Below are positions 11,995 through 23,901 of a DNA stretch of 64,000 bases, one piece after another. Position numbers and translations under genes: made by a program. The DNA comes from Hygrophila difformis. Lineage: Eukaryota; Streptophyta; Magnoliopsida; Lamiales; Acanthaceae. The notes below the pieces were generated by a model. That model saw only the letters and a program-made list of their open reading frames with translations, was not told the origin of the DNA and did no database searches. Location of the stretch: the NCBI GenBank assembly GCA_030278955.1, contig JAOANR010000009.1:38150445-38214444 (forward strand), given 5' to 3'. Position 1 is the stretch's first letter. Each line of letters begins with the position of its first letter.

Positions 11995-12003
11995 CTGTAG
12001 TCT

Positions 12004-12017
12004 TAAGAGGGGGAGGA
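12004..12017 (+). promoter_or_regulatory. Outer polypurine tract (PPT1) of E1
   Basis: TAAGAGGGGGAGGA immediately precedes the 3' LTR. The same tract precedes the LTR in D (37051-37067) and, reversed, in F, G, E2 and E3. Confidence 0.85.
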
Positions 12018-14781
12018 AGTAACGGCCCGAATATTTCCGGATATTTTTGTCCGAATATTTTGTACCCCAAATAAACAAATTCAAATTATTTTGAACTACG
12101 TAATGACTTGATCCCTTCACGGGGTACGTAGGCAACTTGGAAATTTCAATTCTGGGTTCAGTCAAATAATAACAAACAACAACACACAATAAATACAATC
12201 GCTTAATCAAATAATTCCCGAACTCGCGAGATGATAAAGCGCAACTTCGAGGACAAAGTTGATTCTTAAGGAGGGTAGACTGTAATACCCGTAATTTTTA
12301 GGACATGAAATAGAATTTAATCTGATGAGCAAAGAGGTTTTGTTCCGAGAACCCGTAAAGTCGGAAATGCGTGGAAGTCAAAAGACAACGATTTGGAAGC
12401 CGACGAACCCGAAACCGATGGACTTAAGATTTCAAACATGAAATCAATTTGAGTCGGAATAAATTTAGGATGAGAATCATAACCCGAGAATGACCCGGAA
12501 AATCGAGCCGAAAATGTGGAAGGATAGAAGTCCGAAAGAGAGGAGGAAAAGACTCGACGGATCGCACGGACCGGCCCGGACCGCAGTCCCGACTGGTGCC
12601 GCGCGCTGGCCGCGCGGGGTTTCCCCTTTCACTTGCCAACCCCGCGTGGAACCACGGAATGTGGCAATTCACACGATTTCGGCGATTTCTTACCATAATT
12701 ACGACTCCCGACTTAGGCTAGTAAATTTTGGACGGGGGAAGGCTTTTAGGGACGAATTAGGGTTGCCTCCCCCACCTCTTCATCAGTCACAATAGCCTCC
12801 ATTCATCCTAAAGCTCTCCCAAACTCTCCCCAAAGCCAAAACACCTTCCGACGACTCTCGACAACTTTCCGATCACTTTCCGGCGACGCAAATCGACGAA
12901 GGAGGCGTGGAATACAAGATCCTTAGTGTTCCATATTGTGGTAAGTCATTCATAAGTTTTAATTTAAGTTTTCAAAACCGAAAACTCGATCTAACATTGG
13001 ATTTTTTCTTCCGATTTGAAATCGTGGCCAAAGTTGGAAGCTCGGCGTTGAGGAGATCCGCTCGTAGCAAATTTGGACAAGCCCAGCGACCCTAGGAGAC
13101 CAAACACCCTATCACAGTAAGTTGATGTCTTTCATATCAATACGAGTGGCTTAGGGGCGTCCGATTTAGTCACTTTGTAATGAAACGTAAAAACCGAACC
13201 TAAAAACCCTATCTTGCGCAATTTCTGAAATCCGGTTAAAACTCATATTTCGAGAGTCCAATCCAAGAAACTCAAAACTAGACTTTTGATCCCAACACAT
13301 TAATATATGTTTTGTAAAAATTTCATACATTTTCATCGACGTTTGCTATCTCAAATCGCATCGAACATAAACTCCCTTGTTAAAACTATTTCGAAAAATG
13401 ACAGTGTACATGTCCGAACTTGATGAGCATGTTTCTATATTTTCTAGTCCGAATTGATCTTTGCAATCTAAATAAAATCTGTAGATAATCATGTCTAGTA
13501 TGTGCATATACAATTTCAGAATTTTTGGAGTCCATTTGGTATGTCAAAATGTCGATTTTCTGAACTGTGGTAAAACTGAAACCTGACAGTGTATATGTTG
13601 TACAATAAACTCGATTTTTGACATGTTTCCTCAACTTATTTTGAAATCATTAAAACACGAAAGTTGTTCGTTAGGGTGTTTTTGGTACACTGTACGAATT
13701 TCAGATTTTTCGGACATGAAATGAATTTTTAAACTAAAAAGGCGTAAACTGTGACGCCAAACGATTTTAAATCGAAGAGATTTTGAAATTTCGAAACAAA
13801 CGATCGAAAACCTTGAAATACGATAAATCTATACTTTTGAAAAATCCCGTTACACTAAATCGAAACGATATGAGATACTTTGGTGGAGGGTGAGTGCTCT
13901 GCAGGGTGCCCCTCTAGCCTTTCTCTTCGGGCCTATAATGGACGAGTGAATATTATTGAAATACTACGCCAAAACGGCATTGAGATACGGCCTACACTCT
14001 CGGGATTATCTGTATGGATTTCCCGAGGCTCTGGAGTGTTTTGGGTATGACAGATACGGCTGCGGCCGCCGGATGACCGGCTACACAAGAAACTTACGAA
14101 ATGGCTGCAGCCGCCGGATGACCGGCTACACTAAATATTGAGAAACGGTGATGTAACGGGGAAAATTAAAAGACTTAATCCTTTTTACGAATTTATTTAT
14201 TTATTCTTGTCTTTAAATTTATGTCTTAAATTTTATAACATGTGAAATTATTATTTATGAATTTAATGCATGTTCAAGTATACAATTAAATTATTTATTT
14301 TTAAATTGGTAAATGGAATATTTTTGTATGCATGCCTAGGAGTAGAATTTAATATTTAATTAAACCCATTTTATTGCTATGTTAGGATCGACTTACTCAT
14401 TATTTTATATACTGATAAAATTGTTGCTTTTTTCTTTTTCAGAGTGGAGAAAATGCATAAGCATATGCCGTTGGGGGATAGAAAAATTTAAACATTGTTT
14501 TATCGCTTTTCATGATACTTGCATATCGGGCATGTAAAACCCGAGTTTTGGCCATGTCGGCCCACTTTACATTTTTCGCTGCGATATATTACTATTAATA
14601 TCATTATGTGTGTGGATGAGACTTATTTATTATATTTTAAAAAAAAATCCGGACTTGTTTTTAAAACTCTTTGCAATACCTATAGCCTTCCATCTCTTTA
14701 GCAAACTTGGAGAACCCGTGTCTTGCTAGGGAGGTGTGGCGGTGACATCCCGGCCTGTGTTATCAAATCCGGGGTGTTACA
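12018..14781 (+). repeat. E1 3' LTR (2764 bp)
   Basis: It is collinear with the 5' LTR. The first base is A instead of T (AGTAACGGC), a point mutation. The hairpin (12242-12261, one mismatch), inner tract and inner start (12281) are present. A GTAAGT near 13115 preserves the second donor site that has decayed in the 5' LTR. GCCGG-ATGA-CCGGC hairpins lie near 14065-14130. The LTR ends GGGGTGTTACA and is followed by target duplication GAGTA. Confidence 0.92.
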
Positions 14782-15474
14782 GAGTACCCGGACGTGATTC
14801 CCGAAGACGTTCCGGGCATGCCACCTAAACGAGATCTTGAATTCACCATAGATCTCATCCCGGGAACAGAGCCTGTCTCAAAAGCTCCGTACCGGATGGC
14901 ACCATTGGAGATGAAGGAGTTGAAGGAGCAACTCGAAGAACTACTGCAGAAAGGATAAATAAGACCGAGTACTTCCCCATGGGGAGCAACGGTTTTATTT
15001 GTCAAGAAGAAAGACGGAGGATTACGTCTTTGTATAGATTATCGGGGATTAAATCAAGTGACCATCAAGAATAAGTATCCCCTGCCGAGGATCGAGGATC
15101 TGTTCGACCAATTGAAGGGAGCTTCTGTATTCTCGAAGATCGACGCCGAGAAAGACATTCCGAAGACGGCGTTTCGAACTCGATATGGCCACTATGAGTT
15201 CACGGTGTTATCCTTTGGGTTAACGAATGCTCCAACAATGTTAATGAACCTCATGAACAATGTGTTTCGAGAGTTGTTACATCAGTGCGTAGTGGTGTTC
15301 ATTGATGACATCCTGATCTACTCGAAGTGCGAGGAAGAGCATGTCCAACATTTGCACCTAGTATTAGGGATCTTGCGAAAGAACCAACTATACGGCAAGT
15401 TGTCCAAATGCGATTTCTGGTTAAAGGAAGTAGCATTTCTTGGACACAGTGGACCCGGCGAAGTGAATAAGATG
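14782..15474 (+). pseudogene. pol: Reverse transcriptase fragment of copy A (continues from 3078)
   Basis: The frame [15 protein letters not shown] picks up exactly where 3078 stopped, after the duplicated GAGTA. RT motifs follow: [45 protein letters not shown] and [13 protein letters not shown] stop interrupts LQKG*IRPST. The block [10 protein letters not shown] after FSKID is deleted. The sequence ends abruptly after FLGH at about 15445, with a further short deletion, and is then followed by unrelated DNA. RNase H and integrase of this copy are missing. Confidence 0.9.
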
Positions 15475-16850
15475 CATTGAGGTGAGTTGCAGATTGGATG
15501 GATAGGCGAGTGGGGTGATGTGATGAGTGGAGTGAAGAGGGGCGGACAGGAAATGAAGTGTGCGAGGTGAAGGGAGGCGAGATGGAATGAAGGAGAAACG
15601 AGATGGGAGATATGAGGCATGAGGCGAGGTGCAAGTGGTGTGAAAGAGGCTTGTGAAGTAGTAGCTCATATCCCTTCCCATTCAGCTCCAAAAGATGAGG
15701 AAAATTACTTAAAATAATTTTTTGAGAAAAGGCTCAAGTTACACAAAAGAATTGAGTGAATCAGGCCACTCGACTGTGCTATTTGGATTACACTAGAAAT
15801 TATTCCAAATCCTCAATTTTGACTCGAACGATGCGACTTGGATATTACAATTCTTGCTATACCCTCGTTTCATTCTAATCTCATATTAAACTTGGAAGAA
15901 TTTTATACATGCAAAAATTTGGGTTCAGGCGATCTAAAATGAGACAAGATTCACTCAAGAATTATGAGAGTTCTACATCTGATTGAATCATGCGATCTAA
16001 ATCAAAAATACTCAGGCCATGACTTAAACAAAACTCAAGATTACAAAACCTAACTCAAAACATAATTCGAAACTCTAACTATGGATTTAATTAATTAAAA
16101 AAAAAAATCTAGTCTGTAGAATTTAAAATAAATTCGACACATGCAGACAAGACACAGAAACTCACGTACACCGATATTCATGATGAATGATGATGAACAG
16201 TTTCCAGTATTCCTTCAAGATAATATCGATATCAGACATGATTCTGAAAACAAGAATTCATACTGATGCCATTTTCCGACGAACAAGGTTCACGAGTTAA
16301 ATAAAGATGAAGAAGACATACCATATTGGTGATCCAAAAATCAATGAGATGCGAAGTTGATGAAAACAATACGAATTCCGGACCAAAATTCATCGGATAG
16401 AATGGATCCGGATTCATCCTAAACTAGAAATTCAAGAGCAAAAATTGAAAGAACGAATTTTGGGAAATTAGCTACCTGAGGTTTATGGATTGAAAGAAAC
16501 AACATCTAATCTATTACAAGCAAAATAAAAATGGCGTGCACGCCAAGAACTACATTGTGAAAATCTGAAATTTTATGTTCGTTTGGTTCGGGGTATCCAA
16601 GATTCCCATTGGGGATTAAACATGCCCATGTATACATTGTATAGTTCGGGCCATGTTCATGTGGGAATGATATATTCCCACCGATGTGGGAATGTTAAGG
16701 ATTTTGGTGGGAATCATATTACCACCTGAAAGGCATGTAATCTTAAATCATCACCCCACTTTGCATACTTTTATACCAATTTAACTTTTATACACTCATT
16801 TTTATAAGGGTACCAAAAAAATGAATAAAAAAATGGTGAATAGTACTAAT
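15475..16850. other. Non-LTR sequence, no gene recognised
   Basis: A purine-rich strand (15480-15660, many GGNGAG triplets) gives way to AT-rich sequence without retroelement motifs. Around 16578-16760, GTTCGTTTGGTTCGGGG and repeated GTGGGAAT stretches resemble the ends of plant miniature transposons, but I found no convincing matching terminal repeat. The short ORFs on both strands have no recognisable domain. Confidence 0.4.
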
Positions 16851-16860
16851 AGCATGTTGA

Positions 16861-16915
16861 CAGGCGATTTGCACTATTCATGAATAAAATAATAATGAAT
16901 AGTGCAAATCGCCTG
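16861..16915. repeat. Perfect 21-bp inverted repeat (cruciform), 13-nt loop
   Basis: The left arm 16861-16881 (begins CAGGCGATTTGCACTATTC) is the exact reverse complement of the right arm 16895-16915. It is embedded in a cluster of related palindromes that runs to about 17030. Confidence 0.9.
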
Positions 16916-17030
16916 TTCAACAGACGATTTGCACTATTCACCAATTTTTTTTATCTACTCGCCTGTTCAACAGGCGATCAGGGCTAAAATATTTATTTTT
17001 TTCAATCGCCTGTTCAACAGGCGATTTAGT
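16908..17030. repeat. Cluster of CGCCTGTTCAACAGGCG palindromes
   Basis: The near-perfect palindrome TCGCCTGTTCAACAGGCGAT (stem CGCCTGTT/AACAGGCG around one base) occurs three times, starting near 16909, 16969 and 17007. The first has one mismatch (CAACAGACG). The spacing is irregular and T- or A-rich. No coding sequence overlaps. Confidence 0.85.
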
Positions 17031-17204
17031 ATCATTTTAGGAATGGAATATTTTATCTATATTATTTTAATAATTAAGCCGGCCCCAAGATCTATTGAAT
17101 CTGCCAAAAATCAGATCCAAACAACCCAGATTTTGAAAAGATTTGCAAAATTCTCAATTTGGTACGCAAGAGATATGAGTTAGCAGGCTTGGTGGTTAGT
17201 GAGA

Positions 17205-17460
17205 AGGGATGTGAGTGAGATGAGAGGGATGTGAGGTAGCTGGGTTGAAGGATGTGAGTGAGGTGGAAGAGAGGGATGTGAGGTAGCTGGGTTGAAGGAT
17301 GTGAGTGAGGTGGAAGAGAGGGATGTGAGTGACTTGGAAGGCTTGGTTATGAGTAACTTGGGGTGTGTCTCACCTCTCCTTTTGGTGCTGGGTGTGAGAT
17401 AGAAGGCTTGGATGTGAGTGACTTGGAAGGCTTGGAGTAACTCGCCTCCTATTACTCAAC
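17205..17460. repeat. GGATGTGAG minisatellite
   Basis: The GGATGTGAG(G/T) motif recurs about eight times. Two units of exactly 47 bp start at 17227 and 17274, each containing GGTAGCTGGGTTGAAGGATG, and shorter variants with GACTTGGAAGGCTTGG continue to about 17435. It is purine-rich on the plus strand. Confidence 0.8.
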
Positions 17461-17469
17461 TTGCTGCTG

Positions 17470-18130
17470 TGTGTGCGAAGGGCCATAAATGCCATCAACT
17501 CAAATCTGGTATGTAACTCGAATCTTAGATAATTCCAGCAATTTCTTCATGGTGTGCGGCATGCCTTTCTTCCGTGCGTCATGTGCGAGCTGCTGAACCC
17601 AGGTCAGACTGGTGACACAGCTGGCTCTCATCGGAGAAGATAACGAGGGCCGGCTAGGCAGCGATGGAGATTTTTTCGGCATTTTGGAGTTTCCGGAGAC
17701 ATTGGAGAAGACGAGGGCAAGGCAAAGGGCCTTCAAACATGATGGCTGGCGAATAGCTGGCCGTCTTTGGACTGTTGAAGACGTCGGGATGTTGGAGAAG
17801 ACAACGAGGGTTTGTTGTAGGTAGCTGGCCGGAGATAGGTGTCGGTGCTGTTGTAATGGCGAAGAGACAGCCGCGGTAGAGACGCTGGTAGCACTGGCTT
17901 CCTTCAACGGAGGATAGAATAGCAGCAGCAAGGGAGGGCGATGTGGGTGGGAACAAGTTGCTGGTGGTGGTGCTGGTCGGAGATGACGACGGTGATGATG
18001 GAGGGCTGCCGGAAGTCGATGGAGATGGAGCTACTGCCTGGAGGAGGAAGAAGATGAAGATGGCCGTGTGTCCCACTGAATGCTGCTCACTTTGTCAAAT
18101 GTTGATAATGTGTGTTAAGGTGTGATGGTG
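17470..18130 (-). other. GC-richer stretch with overlapping ORFs, not recognised
   Basis: Two minus-strand ORFs (18076-17654, 140 codons; 17931-17500, 143 codons) overlap in different frames, and plus-strand ORFs overlap both. The N-terminal part of the longer one is Ser/Pro/Thr-rich after a hydrophobic start (IFIFFLLQAVAPSPS). The end of the other reads KKGMPHTMKKLLELSKIRV. I recognise no domain. It could be an exon fragment of a host gene, a captured gene piece or chance ORFs in GC-rich sequence. Confidence 0.3.
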
Positions 18131-19350
18131 GGCCTCTTTGATTTTCCTTGTCCTTGTGAGACCTTCGATTAATGTTGGGCCTGCATAAAAATACTTATCC
18201 AAGTTTGTCATTTATTAAATTTTTCATACTTTTCCTAACAAATACTAAAGTTTAATTTATATAATTTCATCGCAAATTAATTTCATTGCAAAAATATAAA
18301 TTTTCGCTCAATTTATTTGTTCGATTATACAAATTACGCTAAAATGTAAATTTATTCTTATGTCGAGGACACGAAAATGGATGACAACAACAGTCAATTT
18401 TGACTGGTATCATAAACAACTTCAAAATGAACAGAACTTGTTAAACTTAAATTGCTAACTTATTATCTAGAACAAATTACCAAGAAGGGTGCCAAGGATC
18501 ATATGATACATTCTTGATACAAAGCAAAACTTGAATAAGTAAGTAGGTGGTACATAAACAAGCAAGTGAAATAAAATGGATGGGGAAGCAAACCAATACT
18601 CTAACATCAACAATGGAAGACAAATACGTCCATACGCCTTATCCTCATGACCTCATTGATCCAAAGTGTTGGTTGTAACCATCTTGGCTTGCTTCGATTT
18701 CCAAGTTGATGAAGGTTGCCCAAGCATGAGCATAAGTTGTGATCTTTTGGACAGTATGCAAATGTAGCAAATTTGATATTCAACAAAAGATGACTACAAA
18801 TGAGGGGGAGGCCGATTATATATGTTGCCAATGCCCCTGGCCCAAGTACATGTCGAAACAAGGAAGAAAACAAGGAAAATGGTGCATGGCGTCGTAATCC
18901 ATGGCTTGTGCGTCCTGATCCATACTTGCGTCGCCATCCTTCAAGGCCGTGCGGTCGTAACACAAACTACCAGCGTCAGAATCCTCTTGGGTGTGTCGTG
19001 ACACATTGCCCTGCGTCGCCATCCTTGTACTTGTGTTGGGACCCTCTTCTCTTGGTGCGTCGTGGCGCAAACTTGCGTCGTGATCTATGTGTTGCGACAC
19101 AACTACACAAGGTTTGCCAAAATATGTAGAATTTGTCCGTTTACTTGTTTTTGACGCCTTAGTCATTTTAAGGTATATTAATCCTATACTATTACATCAA
19201 AGCCTAATACAAAATATATCTATTAAAATACCATGGTTCATCCACTCACTCGTCCGGACTTAGTGAACTGGGTTCCGGACATTGGCATGCTCGAAATGTA
19301 AGAGCATAGTTGCTTCAAAATGGATGTTGGATACTTTGAACAGTTCTTCT
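18131..19350. other. Downstream flank of K; possible 3' non-coding part of the CRM-like element
   Basis: No defensible ORF. On the minus strand this lies just after the pol end of K, so it may contain that element's 3' untranslated region and LTR. I could not define LTR ends. A small family of GACGCA/GTCGTGACAC-like short repeats occurs at about 18890-19090. Confidence 0.35.
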
Positions 19351-20960
19351 TCAAAATGTTGCTTCAAAAATTCTTAGACTCGGGCTTGTGAACTTCTTGG
19401 TTTGATTCCTCGAACATGGACCCTCAGGAAATTGAAGTGTTGTTCCTACATTTCTGGCTTCCACACCATTCCCTCCTCCTTGGGAAGGTTGAGCGATCAA
19501 CCGACAAGCATCTTTCTCGTCCCGTTCGTACAATGCCAAATCTGCCACATTAAAGGTAGGATTAATGTTTCCTCAGGTAGTTCAAGTTTATTCGCATGAT
19601 GATTAATCCGTGCTAAAATTTTAAACGGTCCATCTCCTCGCGGAGATAGTTTCTGGCGCCGTTTGGCAGGGAATCGTTCTTTTCTGAGGTGAAGCCACAC
19701 CCAGTCGCGTGGTTTTAGGAGCAGTCTCTTCCTTCCTATATCGTGGTACTTGGCATACATCTCCACCGATTTCTGCAGGCTCTCTTGAACATTCTTGTGT
19801 AGATCCTTGATTGCTTGAGCCTTGTTTCTGCCATTCACATTTAAATACTCATTGTTGGGCAATTGTAGAAGGTCAATCAGGGATAGGGGGTTAAAACCGT
19901 AAACATACTCAAACGGAGAGATGTGAGTTGCACTATGGATGTGCCTATTGTATGCAAATTCAATTTATGGTAGGCATTCATCCCAGCTCTTAGAATTAGA
20001 AAAGTAATTATACGAAGCAGGTTACCTAGTACCCGGTTGATAGCTTCAGTTTGTCCATCTGTATGCGGGTGGAATGCAGTTGAGAACAACAGCTTCGTTC
20101 CAATTTCTCTCCAGAGGGATTTCCAGAAGTAACTTATGAACTTGACATCCCTGTCTGATACAGAGGACTTCGGAATCCTGTGCAATCTCACTATCTCCTT
20201 GGAAAACAATTTTGCAATATGAAGTGCATCGGTGGTCATCGTGCAAGGTAAGAAATGAGCCATCTTGGAAAACCTGTCTACCACGACAATGATTATCTCC
20301 TTTCCACGTGCAGTGCAGGGTAGACCAAGCACGAAGTCCATAGAAATATCTAGCGACGGTCCGGCTGGCACAAATAAAGCTTGACAAAGACCATGAGGTT
20401 TAACCGTAAATTTCACATTCACGCAGATGATGCACTTAGCAATAAACTCTTCCACTTGTTTTCTCAAACCGGGCCAATAAAACATTTTAGGTAAGATCTC
20501 AGCAGTGGAATTCTTTCTGAAGTGACCCATCAGATTCCCATTATGAGCTTCCTGAATAAGCAATTCTCTAATAGAATCTCTCGGAATGGAAAACTGATTC
20601 TCTCGGTAGAGAAACTCATCGAATCTCGAGAACTCTTTAAATGCGTGTACCTCAGTCTAACGGTACACTTCCTCAAAATCTGGGTCTGTATCGTATAAAG
20701 CTTTGATGTGCTCGAATCCAATAAATGAGTCGTCGCCATAGCAGCCGATGTTGCTCTGCGGGACAAGGCATCTGCGACCACATTATCCTTTCATGTCTTA
20801 TATCTGATGACATAGGGAAAGCCCTCAATGAACTGACTCCGTCTGGCATGTCGCTTGCTCAGTTGACCTTGTCCTCGGATGTGCTTCAGAGTTTCCTGAT
20901 CTGTATTGATGATGAATTCTCTACCCCAAAGATAGTGCTGCCATACTCGCAATGCTCTTA
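19351..20960 (-). pseudogene. pol: K: RNase H-integrase-C-terminus of a CRM/Reina-like chromovirus
   Basis: Read on the minus strand from 20960: RNase H ([20 protein letters not shown], then VVADALSRR), integrase zinc finger (HNGNLMGHF ... CIICVNVK), catalytic core (SMDFVLGLP, SDRDVKF, DGQTEAINRVL), GPY/F module (RGDGPFKILARI) and a tail with GPCSRNQTKK. The sequence type ([27 protein letters not shown]) differs clearly from the Tekay copies and resembles CRM/Reina/Galadriel chromoviruses from memory. Lesions: a stop replacing Gly before [12 protein letters not shown], and several frame breaks (near 20550, 19870 and 19540). The upstream RT is cut off by insertion of F at 20961. Confidence 0.85.
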
Positions 20961-21726
20961 TGTAACACCCCGGATTTGATCAACCAGGCCGGGATGTCAC
21001 CGTCACACATCCCTAGCAAGACGCGGTTTCTCCGAGCTTGCTAGAGAGATGCCAGGCTATGGTTTTTCAGAATTTAAAAACATTTCAAGCAGCCCATTTA
21101 TAAATATATGGCAAAATCATTACATAGTATTATCTAAGTTGCAGCGGAATGTAATATTTAAATATAGATATAGCAGCGGAAATATAAATAGGGCCAACAT
21201 GGCCAAAATGCAGTAAGCAATTTAAGTCTAATGAAATGCAACATTCATATATATTAATTTAATTCTCGAGCCCCAATATGCGTGCATACTCATGCCATAT
21301 CTCCATGCTCTGTACAAGAAAAATAAACAACGGGTTTTATCAGTATATAAAATACTGAGTAAGATAATTCCTAGCATAGCAATAAAGGGGTTTTTAATTA
21401 TTAAATTTTAAAAACTCATTTTAAGCATGCATGTTTACACAATAATAAAGTCCACAATTTCTCATAATCGATGTAATTTAAAAATAATGATTTAAGACAT
21501 ATGCATAATTTAAAACATGATATAATAGATAATTTAAATAATAAGGATTTAAAAGCATTATTCTAAATGTAAAGGGGCGTAAACAATATTAAGCATGTAA
21601 ACTTTTAAATTCTTAACAAAATGATTTATTAAATATGGAGAGTTTTAGAGATCATGGAATAAGGTATATGTTCTCGCATAACGAATATTTCATCCTTTTA
21701 CTATTGTTTCAATATGATCGAGGACA

Positions 21727-22040
21727 ATCGCCCTTGGGGAATCGAACCCGCAAGAACTCAAATACATCCTAGGGAATTGAACCCATATGAATCAACACAC
21801 ATTCTGGGAATCGAACCCGCAGGAAAATATACAATCGCCCTTGGGGAATCGAACCCGCAAGAACTCAAATAAATCCTAGGGAATTGAACCCATAGGAATC
21901 AACACACATCCTGGGGAATCGAACCCGCAGAAAAACATATAATCGCCCTTGGGAATCGAACCCACAAGAACTCAAATACATCCTAGGGAATTGAATCCAT
22001 AGGAATCAACACACATACTGGGGAATCGAACCCGCAGGGT
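21727..22040 (-). repeat. Array of nine tRNA-T-arm-like hairpins in the F LTR
   Basis: Three higher-order units of 107-108 bp (starting 21727, 21834, 21942) each hold three hairpins of about 36 nt. In element sense each has a GGG/CCC inner stem and a 7-nt loop TTCGATT or TTCAATT, matching the T-loop consensus TTCRANY. The outer stems vary but pair: CTTG/CAAG, CCTA/TAGG, CTG/CAG. Confidence 0.85.
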
Positions 22041-23862
22041 AAGAACAAGTTTCGCAAATTTCACAAAATATAATCTCCAAAGTCACACGAATCATCTATT
22101 TCTCAAAAGTCGACTATTTCAACATTTCAACCAAGTCATTGCCACAGTTTACGCCATCTCAGTTTAAAAATTCATTTCAAAGGCAATCGACTTGAAATTT
22201 CTACAGTAGCTCAAAAACACGTTAACGAACAACTTTCATGTTTTACGTTTTCCGAAAATAGGTGAGGAAACAAGTGAAATTTCACAATCTTTGCATGACA
22301 TAAAATCTGCTAACTTTTCTAACACAGCGCACTGATTTTCAAAAGAGATTTTGACATAGCAAACGATCTCCAAAATTTATGAAATTTTACAGGCACTTAA
22401 AAGACACCAAAATAAACAACTTTTATTTGAGGCAAATTATGCTAATTCATTACGGATCAAGTCAGAATATTTCACTATGTTCGGATTTAAAATCTGTTGA
22501 CTTTTTCTTCTCGGACACAGTGTATTCAAAACGGGATTTGACTATTCAAACGATGATGAAAATGCACGACAGAATATGTTTGACGCGATTTGGAATATCA
22601 AATCTTAATGAAAATGTATGAAATTTTAACACAAGCTAGATTAAGATGTTAGGAATAAATCTCTAGTTCGGAGTTTTTCGTTTCGAATTCTCGAAATAGG
22701 GGTTTTCGGCCAATCTCAAAAAACGCGTAAAGATTGAATCTTTTATGTCCGATTTTAGTGTTTGGATTAAAACTAATATTTTTAACGATTCAAAGCCACC
22801 AATATTGATATGTAAGGCATTATCTTACTTGAATCTCGTCCTAGACAGTCTCGGGGTCGTCCGGGCTCTAAGATTTGACACGAACGGATCTCCTCAACGC
22901 AAAGCTTCCAACTTTGGCCACGAATTCGAATCGAAAGAAGAAATCTAATGTTAGATCGAATTTTCGGGTTCGAAAACTTAAACAAAAACCTATGAACGAC
23001 TTACCACAATCTGGAATACTAAAGATCTTGTTCTCCACGCCTCCTCCGTCGATTTTCGTCGCCGGAAAGTGATCGGAAAGTTCGAAGTTGGTGATTTCGG
23101 GTGTTGGAAGAACTTTGGAGAGTTAGAGAGTGTTTTTAGGGCTGCTAGGGTTAGAGTCTCGAAAATAATGAGTCCTAAGACCTTTAAATCCGACCATATA
23201 CACCTTCCATCAACGGGATTGAGTTTCCAAAGTCGGGGGTCGAAAATAAGGTAAGAAATCGCCGAAAATCGAAACATGATCGCAGCCTGTTGAGTGGTGC
23301 GGCCTTGGTGTGGTATTCCTCTAGACCGCGCGGAGACCGCATGGACCCCGCCTGGGCTGCAGCCTGGGCCGGGTCATGCGATCCGTCGGGCCTTTTCTCC
23401 TCTCTTTTGGGCTTCTATCCTCCTACGTTTTCGGGCTCGATTTTTCGGGTCATTCTCGGATCATGGTTCCTATCTTAAATTTATTTCATCTCTAATAAAT
23501 TTCGTATTCGAAATCTTGAGTCCATCGAGTTTAAATTCGTCGGCTTTGAATTCGTCGTCTTTCGATTCCCATGCAATGATTTATTTATTTAAATCATTTT
23601 TGACTTCACGGTTCTTGGAATTAAAATTCTTTTCTTTCTTGAATTTAATTCCAATTCTTTTGACTCGATTCATGGAATGTCTTTGGGCTTCCTTTCCCTC
23701 TTTTATTCCATTTTGAATTTTTGGATCTATCGGCGTTTCATTTCCGAGCAATAATTTATTGTGATAAATTATTTTTTTCTTCTCGGAGATATTTCGACTT
23801 CGATCGGATGAAGAAACTAATTTTTATTCCTTTGGACGACGACAAAAATCTCCGGTATTACA

Positions 23863-23901
23863 GTCTGCCCCCCTTAAGAATCAACTTCGTCCTCGAAGTT
23901 G
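23863..23901 (-). promoter_or_regulatory. Inner polypurine tract and conserved hairpin (F)
   Basis: On the minus strand the perfect hairpin CAACTTCGAGGACGAAGTTG (23901-23882) is followed by TTCTTAAGGGGGGCAGAC and the inner LTR start. Confidence 0.7.

Larger units (their letters stand above)
3079..14781 (+). mobile_element. E1: full-length Tekay-type Ty3/gypsy retrotransposon, 11.7 kb
   Basis: E1 is a complete element with two LTRs (2777 and 2764 bp), a 5-bp GAGTA duplication, a tRNA-Met primer binding site, ORF0, gag, pol and a polypurine tract, all on the plus strand. It sits inside the pol of copy A. Gag and pol carry several stops and frameshifts, so the copy is no longer autonomous. Order and domains (protease, RT, RNase H, integrase, chromodomain) fit the Tekay/Del chromoviruses. 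Its LTR starts at the outer of the two possible start points (see findings). Confidence 0.95.

Noticed and set aside
16578..17130. Miniature transposon with GTTCGTTTGGTTCGG ends
   Set aside because: The possible right end (ATCCAAACAACCC near 17113-17125) matches only weakly and I found no target duplication.
17470..18130. Host protein-coding gene on the minus strand
   Set aside because: Two overlapping ORFs in different frames, low-complexity Ser/Pro sequence, no domain and no clear splice or start context; kept only as an unrecognised stretch.
18800..19166. Overlapping ORFs of 109-118 codons on both strands
   Set aside because: No domain, opposite-strand overlap, and the position is the 3' non-coding flank of K.
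21727..22040. tRNA gene or SINE because of the B-box-like GGTTCGATTCC
   Set aside because: No A-box, D-arm, anticodon arm or acceptor stem accompanies the motif; it is a tandem T-arm-like repeat inside an LTR.
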